A stretch of 10,237 nucleotides of DNA from an uncultured Eubacteriales bacterium. Its GTDB lineage: Bacteria; Bacillota; Clostridia; Lachnospirales; Lachnospiraceae. This document shows positions 6,193 through 10,237 of this stretch, piece after piece. The stretch's first letter is position 1, and every line of letters begins with the position of its first letter. Position numbers and translations under genes: made by a program. Location of the stretch: NCBI GenBank assembly GCA_900557175.1, contig USSL01000042.1:1-10237 (forward strand), given 5' to 3'. The notes beneath the pieces were generated by a model that had not been told where the DNA came from, made no database searches, and worked only from the letters and a program-made list of their open reading frames with translations.

Positions 6193-7206
6193 GTAAGCCA
6201 AAATACAGAGTTTGAATCAGCCGCACAGATGAGTGCGATTTTCGGGCCTTACGATGCAAATATAAAAGAAATTGAAAAGCTTTTGAAGGTGTCTGTTGTC
6301 TGTCGTGATATGGTGCTGACAGTGACCGGTGAGCAGGCTGCTGTCGATAAAGCGATGGCATCAATTGATACGTTAAAAAAGATGTATGACGGCGGTCAGG
6401 ATGTGAATACGCTTGTGATCGGTCAGGCCATTGAGCTTGTGGAGGATGGCAGCGCCGATGATGCAGTGAGTGTCATGAAGGATGTTCTTACGGTGACATT
6501 TAAGGGAAAGCCTGTCCGGTGTAAGACAATCGGACAGAAAAATTATATTAAGGCAATGACGGATAATACGGTGACGATATGCACAGGGCCTGCCGGTACG
6601 GGAAAGACGTATCTTGCAATCGCGATGGCTGTCGAAGCCTTAAAGCGGGAGGATATTTCACGTATTATTCTGACACGCCCGGCAGTGGAAGCCGGTGAGC
6701 ATCTCGGATTTTTGCCGGGAGACTTGCAAAGCAAGGTTGATCCGTATTTAAGACCGCTTTATGATGCACTTTTTGAAATGCTCGGTGAAGAAAAGTTTAA
6801 CCGCTGTCTTGAACGCGGCATTATTGAGGTGGCGCCGCTTGCTTATATGCGCGGACGTACATTAAGCAACAGCATGATTATTCTTGATGAGAGTCAGAAT
6901 GCCAGCCTTGAACAGCTGTTTATGGTACTGACACGTCTTGGTGAGGGCTCTAAAATTATTGTGACAGGTGATGTGACACAGGTAGACTTGCAGGATAAGC
7001 ATTCGGGGCTTGAAAAATGTGCCCGTATTCTTAAAGATGTCGATGATATTGCCGTTGTCGGCCTGACAAACCGGGATGTTGTCCGTCATAAGCTTGTCAA
7101 GGATATTATTAAGGCTTTTGAAAAGTATCATGAAAAAGAAGAAAGAACAGCAAAGACAAAGCAGACGGCAAGAAGCAGAAGAACTGCAGAAAGGGATAAA
7201 AAATGA
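6190..7206 (+). CDS. phoH: PhoH-like P-loop ATPase (YbeZ family)
   Basis: A 338-residue cytoplasmic ATPase of the PhoH/YbeZ family, functionally linked in bacteria to YbeY and RNA metabolism or ribosome maturation. A KH-like N-terminal domain (about 15-65, IFGPYDANIKEIEKLL) precedes the ATPase core. Walker A is GPAGTGKT (133-140); LTRPAVEAGEHLGFLPGDL follows (about 158-176); Walker B is IILDESQN with Asp233 and Glu234, carrying Ser where DEAQN is the usual form; VTGDVTQVDL is at about 258-267. The C-terminus is a Lys/Arg-rich tail (from about residue 314) that may contact RNA (inference). TTG at 6190 is the start, with a well-spaced AGGAG; no in-frame ATG gives a full-length protein. The stop overlaps ybeY's start by 4 bases (ATGA, 7203-7206), so the two are translationally coupled. 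The promoter is not clear: either the one inside the kinase gene's 3' end or a weak one in 6116-6176. Confidence 0.95.
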   Translation: MVSQNTEFESAAQMSAIFGPYDANIKEIEKLLKVSVVCRDMVLTVTGEQAAVDKAMASIDTLKKMYDGGQDVNTLVIGQAIELVEDGSADDAVSVMKDVLTVTFKGKPVRCKTIGQKNYIKAMTDNTVTICTGPAGTGKTYLAIAMAVEALKREDISRIILTRPAVEAGEHLGFLPGDLQSKVDPYLRPLYDALFEMLGEEKFNRCLERGIIEVAPLAYMRGRTLSNSMIILDESQNASLEQLFMVLTRLGEGSKIIVTGDVTQVDLQDKHSGLEKCARILKDVDDIAVVGLTNRDVVRHKLVKDIIKAFEKYHEKEERTAKTKQTARSRRTAERDKK

Positions 7207-7703
7207 CTTTAAATATTGAAAAGGAAGTTGACACAGCGCTTGAGTTTGACTATGAAAAAATTATAAGAACTGTCGTGGAGGCTGCGCTTGAGTTTGAGGA
7301 CTGTCCATATGAAACAGAAATTAATGTCGTTTTAACCTCAAATGAAGAAATTGCGCTCATTAACAGAGATTACAGGGATTTATTTAAGCCGACAGACGTT
7401 CTTTCGTTTCCGATGATTGATTATGTGGCGCCGGGTGATTTTTCATTCCTTGAGGAATGTGATGCTGAGGATTATTTTAATCCGGAGACAGGCGAACTGA
7501 TGCTTGGCGACATTATTATTTCTGTGGACAAAGTGATTGAGCAGGCGGAAAAATACGGTCATTCAAAACAGCGTGAGCTCGGATTTTTAACAGCCCACAG
7601 TATGCTTCATCTTTTTGGCTATGACCATATGGAGCCTGAGGAAACAGAAGCGATGGAGCTTAAGCAAAATGATATATTAAAGCTTGTTCATCTTGGCAGA
7701 TAG
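7203..7703 (+). CDS. ybeY: Endoribonuclease YbeY / rRNA maturation factor
   Basis: A 166-residue zinc-dependent protein of the UPF0054/YbeY family, acting in the 16S rRNA 3'-end maturation and 70S quality control known from other bacteria. The signature HSMLHLFGYDH is intact (HxxxHxxGxDH: His132, His136, His142 bind zinc). The family motif DVLSFP lies at about 66-71 and LGDIIIS at about 101-107. The length is typical of Firmicutes (about 150-170). The ATG is within the ATGA overlap with phoH, and the phoH-ybeY pair is a conserved functional neighbourhood. In B. subtilis dgkA-cdd-era follow ybeY; here they are missing. Confidence 0.96.
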   Translation: MTLNIEKEVDTALEFDYEKIIRTVVEAALEFEDCPYETEINVVLTSNEEIALINRDYRDLFKPTDVLSFPMIDYVAPGDFSFLEECDAEDYFNPETGELMLGDIIISVDKVIEQAEKYGHSKQRELGFLTAHSMLHLFGYDHMEPEETEAMELKQNDILKLVHLGR

Positions 7704-7717
7704 GAGGAATGTATATG
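7702..7717 (+). promoter_or_regulatory. Ribosome binding site deciding the DUF3048 lipoprotein start
   Basis: A perfect AGGAGG (7702-7707) overlaps the ybeY TAG stop (7701-7703). It is 7 bases before ATG 7715, 10 before ATG 7718 and only 1 before ATG 7709, so 7715 (or 7718) is the likely start and 7709 is not. Confidence 0.75.
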
Positions 7718-8809
7718 ATGAAAAGAAAATTTGCGGGGATTACGGCACTGATGCTTGCGGCTGCGATTGCTGTTTCAGGCTGCGGCAAAAAGGAAGCTGA
7801 GACACAGGCGCCTCAGACAGAAACCCAGATTAAGATTGAGAGTGAAAAGCAGACGGAAACAGAAACGGAAACAGAGACGGAGCTTGTCGTGCCGGAGGGC
7901 AAGGCAATCAGTCATCTGACCGGTGAGATTGTTGATGAAGCTGTAAACAACAGACGGCCTGTGGCGCTGATGATTAATAATGTGACGGAGGCGCTGCCTC
8001 AAAGCGGTCTTTCACAGGCTGATATTTTATATGAGGCAGTTGTGGAAAGCAAGATTACCCGTCTTATGGCTGTTTTCCAAAATTATGAGGCGCTTGAAAA
8101 GGTTGGCCCGATAAGAAGTGCAAGACATTATTATCTTGACTTTGCCCATGATGAGGAAGCTATTTACGGTCATTTCGGCTGGTCTATATTTGCTGAGAAC
8201 AGAATTAACAGTGAAGGCATTAAGACATTGCAGCTGATGGCAGGCGGCCTTAATTCAGATTATTACCGCGCTTCTGACAGAGTAGCGCCGCACAATGTTT
8301 ATATGACAGGCGAGCAGATTGTCCATGCTATCGGAAGATTCGGCGCAGATACGGCACTGCCTGAAAATTATGAGAGCCGTTTAAACTTTTTTACAAAAGA
8401 TACGGTGCCGTCAGATGGTGAAAACGCAGAGAAGGTGAAGATTCCTACAAGTTCAGATGCACAGCTTGAATATGATGCTGAAAATAAGATTTACAAGAAA
8501 TTCCAGTATGGTGAGCCGCATATGGATGATGTTAATGACAAACAGCTGACCTTTAAAAATATCATTATCCAGTTTGCGCCATATTCATGTATTGACGCAC
8601 CGTCGGATTGCCAGGATATTGCACTGACAGGTGAGGGCAGGGGCTTGTATATAACTGACGGCAAGTGTGTAGATATCACATGGAAAAAAGCGGATTTAAA
8701 GACAGATTATACGAGATATTATACAGAAGACGGCAAAGAACTTTCGCTTAATCCGGGCAAATCTTATATCGCCGTGATTCCGACCGATTATAAGGTGACA
8801 GTGTCATAA
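7715..8809 (+). CDS. DUF3048 (YerB-like) lipoprotein
   Basis: A 364-residue predicted lipoprotein. Signal peptide MMKRKFAGITALMLAAAIAVSGC with lipobox VSGC, so Cys23 would be lipidated and the protein anchored on the outer face of the membrane. A low-complexity Thr/Glu linker follows (about 24-66). The DUF3048 N-terminal domain then runs from about residue 75, with RRPVALMINN (80-89), ADILYEAVVE and GPIRSARHYYLDFA (131-144). A C-terminal domain follows, from LTFKNIIIQFAPY (about 281) to LNPGKSYIAVIPTD. The family includes B. subtilis YerB and has no established function. It lies 11 bases after ybeY without a terminator, so it is probably in the phoH-ybeY transcript, and 24 bases before a lipid-linked sugar flippase, which hints at an envelope role (inference). 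Confidence 0.92.
   Translation: MMKRKFAGITALMLAAAIAVSGCGKKEAETQAPQTETQIKIESEKQTETETETETELVVPEGKAISHLTGEIVDEAVNNRRPVALMINNVTEALPQSGLSQADILYEAVVESKITRLMAVFQNYEALEKVGPIRSARHYYLDFAHDEEAIYGHFGWSIFAENRINSEGIKTLQLMAGGLNSDYYRASDRVAPHNVYMTGEQIVHAIGRFGADTALPENYESRLNFFTKDTVPSDGENAEKVKIPTSSDAQLEYDAENKIYKKFQYGEPHMDDVNDKQLTFKNIIIQFAPYSCIDAPSDCQDIALTGEGRGLYITDGKCVDITWKKADLKTDYTRYYTEDGKELSLNPGKSYIAVIPTDYKVTVS
7853..7882 (+). repeat. 12-bp tandem repeat encoding a Thr-Glu linker
   Basis: The unit ACGGAAACAGAA occurs about 2.5 times (7853-7882, the last copies with GAG variants). It encodes five Thr-Glu pairs at residues 47-56 of the lipoprotein. Because the period is a multiple of three, slippage would change linker length without a frameshift. 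Confidence 0.85.
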
Positions 8810-8833
8810 TCGTAAAGACGAGAGAGGTTATTC

Positions 8834-10237
8834 ATGAATCAGACAGGAAAAGAAAAAAACGACAGTATTATTGTAGCCAGTTCAATTTTGGCCGGCGCAC
8901 AGATTGTCGTGCGAATTATCAGCCTTTTATACAGAATACCGCTGATTCGTATTGTCGGACAGGAGGGCATGGGTTATTATGCCAATGCCTATGAAGTTTA
9001 CCAGTTTTTACTTTTAGTGTCTTCAAACGGTATACCGGTTGCATTTTCGTTACTTTCGGCGTCCTATCTTGCCAATGGCGAATATAAAAATCTTCAGCGC
9101 CTGATGAAGGGAACGATGATTTTTGCGGGAATGATAGGTCTTGTATTTTCGCTGCTTACATTTTTTGGCGCCGGATGGATTGCTGAGGCGATGTTTAATA
9201 TGTCTGAGGTCGCGCCGGCTTTAAGAGTGCTGGCGCCGACAATTTTTGTATGCGCGCTGCTTGGCGTGTACAGAGGCTATTTTCAGGGAAAGAATGCGAT
9301 GATGCCGACGGCAATTTCTCAGGTGATCGAGCAGATTATCCATGCGGCTGTCAGTGTGATTGCGGCATATTTTCTCATTGTCAAAGGTCCGGCCTACGGT
9401 GCGGCGGGCGGAACGCTCGGAACGTTTTTAGGTGCGGTCGGCGCTCTTGGATTTTGTGTGCTTGTTTACCATCTTTATGCCCCGACGGTGCGCCGACATC
9501 TTCGCCGTGACCGGACGCCGCATAAAGAGCTTATTACATACCGGAATGTTTTAAAGCTTGTTGTCGTGACGATGACGCCGATTATTTTGAGTCAGACAAT
9601 GTATCAGCTGGGCGGCATTGTCGATGCGTTTTTATTTAATAATATTTTGGACGGCATGGGTTATACAAGTCAGGTGCGCTCCCAGCTTATTGGTATTTAC
9701 AGCGGCGAATATAAATTGCTTTTAAATGTGCCGCTGGCGCTGACATCATCCATCGGTATTGCGCTTATTCCGACAGTGGCCCATTCGGTTGCGTTAAAGA
9801 AGATGGGAGAGGTTTATGATAAAATTGACCAGATCGTGCGGCTGACAATGGTGATTGCCATGCCGTGCTGCGTGGGGCTTATGGTGCTTGCGGGCCCGAT
9901 GATGCAGCTGATGTTTTCAGATACATCGGAGCTTGCAAAAATGCTTCTTATTCTCGGCGCGCCGACAATTGCATTTTATTCACTGTCAACAGTGACGATA
10001 TCCATTCTTCAGGGCATCCGCCATATGAAAACGCCGGTCATCCATTCAGTCATCGCAATGATTGTTCATGCGGCGGCGCTTGGCATTGTATTTAAGGTGT
10101 TCGATATGAATATATACGGTATGGTTTTCGGAAATTATGTCTTTGCCTTTTTGATGTGCTGGCTGAACTTAAGAGCTATGAAAAAATACATCGGTTACGA
10201 GCAGGAGTATAAATACAGTGTTGTCATGCCGACACTT
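8834..10237 (+). CDS. SpoVB/MurJ-type polysaccharide flippase (MOP superfamily), 3' end outside window
   Basis: A reading frame open from ATG 8834 to the window edge: 468 codons without a stop. GAGAGG (8822-8827) is 6 bases upstream. I count 12 hydrophobic segments, fitting a 14-helix MOP transporter of about 520-550 residues with the last part missing. Family-like sequence: RIPLIRIVGQEGMGYY (about 34-49) with a following segment ending in ASYLANGEYKN, and NVPLALTSSIGIALIPTVA in the second half, matching the SpoVB/YtgP branch more than E. coli MurJ. The family flips undecaprenyl-linked sugars such as lipid II. SpoVB itself acts in spore cortex synthesis, but vegetative paralogues (YtgP/MurJ) exist, so the role cannot be fixed from the sequence alone. 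It is probably the distal gene of the phoH-ybeY-DUF3048 run. Confidence 0.9.
   Translation, partial: MNQTGKEKNDSIIVASSILAGAQIVVRIISLLYRIPLIRIVGQEGMGYYANAYEVYQFLLLVSSNGIPVAFSLLSASYLANGEYKNLQRLMKGTMIFAGMIGLVFSLLTFFGAGWIAEAMFNMSEVAPALRVLAPTIFVCALLGVYRGYFQGKNAMMPTAISQVIEQIIHAAVSVIAAYFLIVKGPAYGAAGGTLGTFLGAVGALGFCVLVYHLYAPTVRRHLRRDRTPHKELITYRNVLKLVVVTMTPIILSQTMYQLGGIVDAFLFNNILDGMGYTSQVRSQLIGIYSGEYKLLLNVPLALTSSIGIALIPTVAHSVALKKMGEVYDKIDQIVRLTMVIAMPCCVGLMVLAGPMMQLMFSDTSELAKMLLILGAPTIAFYSLSTVTISILQGIRHMKTPVIHSVIAMIVHAAALGIVFKVFDMNIYGMVFGNYVFAFLMCWLNLRAMKKYIGYEQEYKYSVVMPTL

Noticed and set aside
7709..7714. ATG 7709 as the DUF3048 lipoprotein start
   Set aside because: It is 1 base from the AGGAGG site; ATG 7715 is at a normal distance and keeps the signal peptide intact.
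9250..10095. Two + strand frames (9250-9510, 9865-10095) inside the flippase
   Set aside because: Both are out-of-frame shadows of the open flippase frame, which runs unbroken from 8834 to 10237.
1..10237. A novel defence, CRISPR or mobile multi-gene system
   Set aside because: No repeat-spacer array, nuclease, transposase, integrase or reverse transcriptase is visible. The genes are housekeeping, sporulation and envelope families.

Overview
The window looks like chromosomal DNA from a spore-forming, low-to-moderate GC clostridial Firmicute. Lachnospiraceae is my best guess. The basis is the gene content (alaS, CapA-like protein, rpsU, the sporulation pair yqfC/yqfD, phoH, ybeY, a DUF3048 lipoprotein and a SpoVB/MurJ-type flippase), purine-rich AGGAGG ribosome binding sites, extended -10 promoters and intrinsic terminators with T-tracts. 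This assignment comes from recognising protein families, not from a database search. Every confident gene lies on the + strand.

Layout. (1) 1-1678 is the C-terminal two thirds of alanyl-tRNA synthetase, followed after 20 bases by a CapA/PgsA-type metallophosphatase-fold protein (1699-3021). (2) 3018-3374 is a compact rpsU unit: a strong promoter overlapping the capA stop, a 58-residue ribosomal protein S21 missed by long-ORF searches, and a strong terminator. (3) 3420-4943 is yqfC-yqfD, a sporulation pair whose B. subtilis counterparts are sigma-E dependent. (4) 4981-5115 is an unusual palindrome-rich block. Three tandem perfect hairpins with 3-base loops are enclosed by an 8-bp closing stem, and a further direct copy of the closing arm follows; it ends in the putative promoter of the next gene. 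(5) 5151-6115 is a free-standing PfkB-family sugar-phosphate kinase with its own terminator. (6) 6190-10237 is a tight run of phoH (TTG start), ybeY (4-base overlap), a DUF3048 lipoprotein and a flippase that runs off the window.

In B. subtilis the order is yqfC-yqfD-phoH-yqfF-ybeY-dgkA-cdd-era. Here that block is recognisable but changed. A kinase cistron plus the palindromic block sit between yqfD and phoH, yqfF is absent, and the genes after ybeY are envelope genes instead of dgkA/cdd/era.

Most of the window is ordinary housekeeping and sporulation sequence. The element at 4981-5115 is the one piece of structure that the genes do not explain. I see no CRISPR array, transposase, integrase, tRNA, rRNA or toxin-antitoxin pair. 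I do not see convincing evidence of a previously undescribed multi-gene system.
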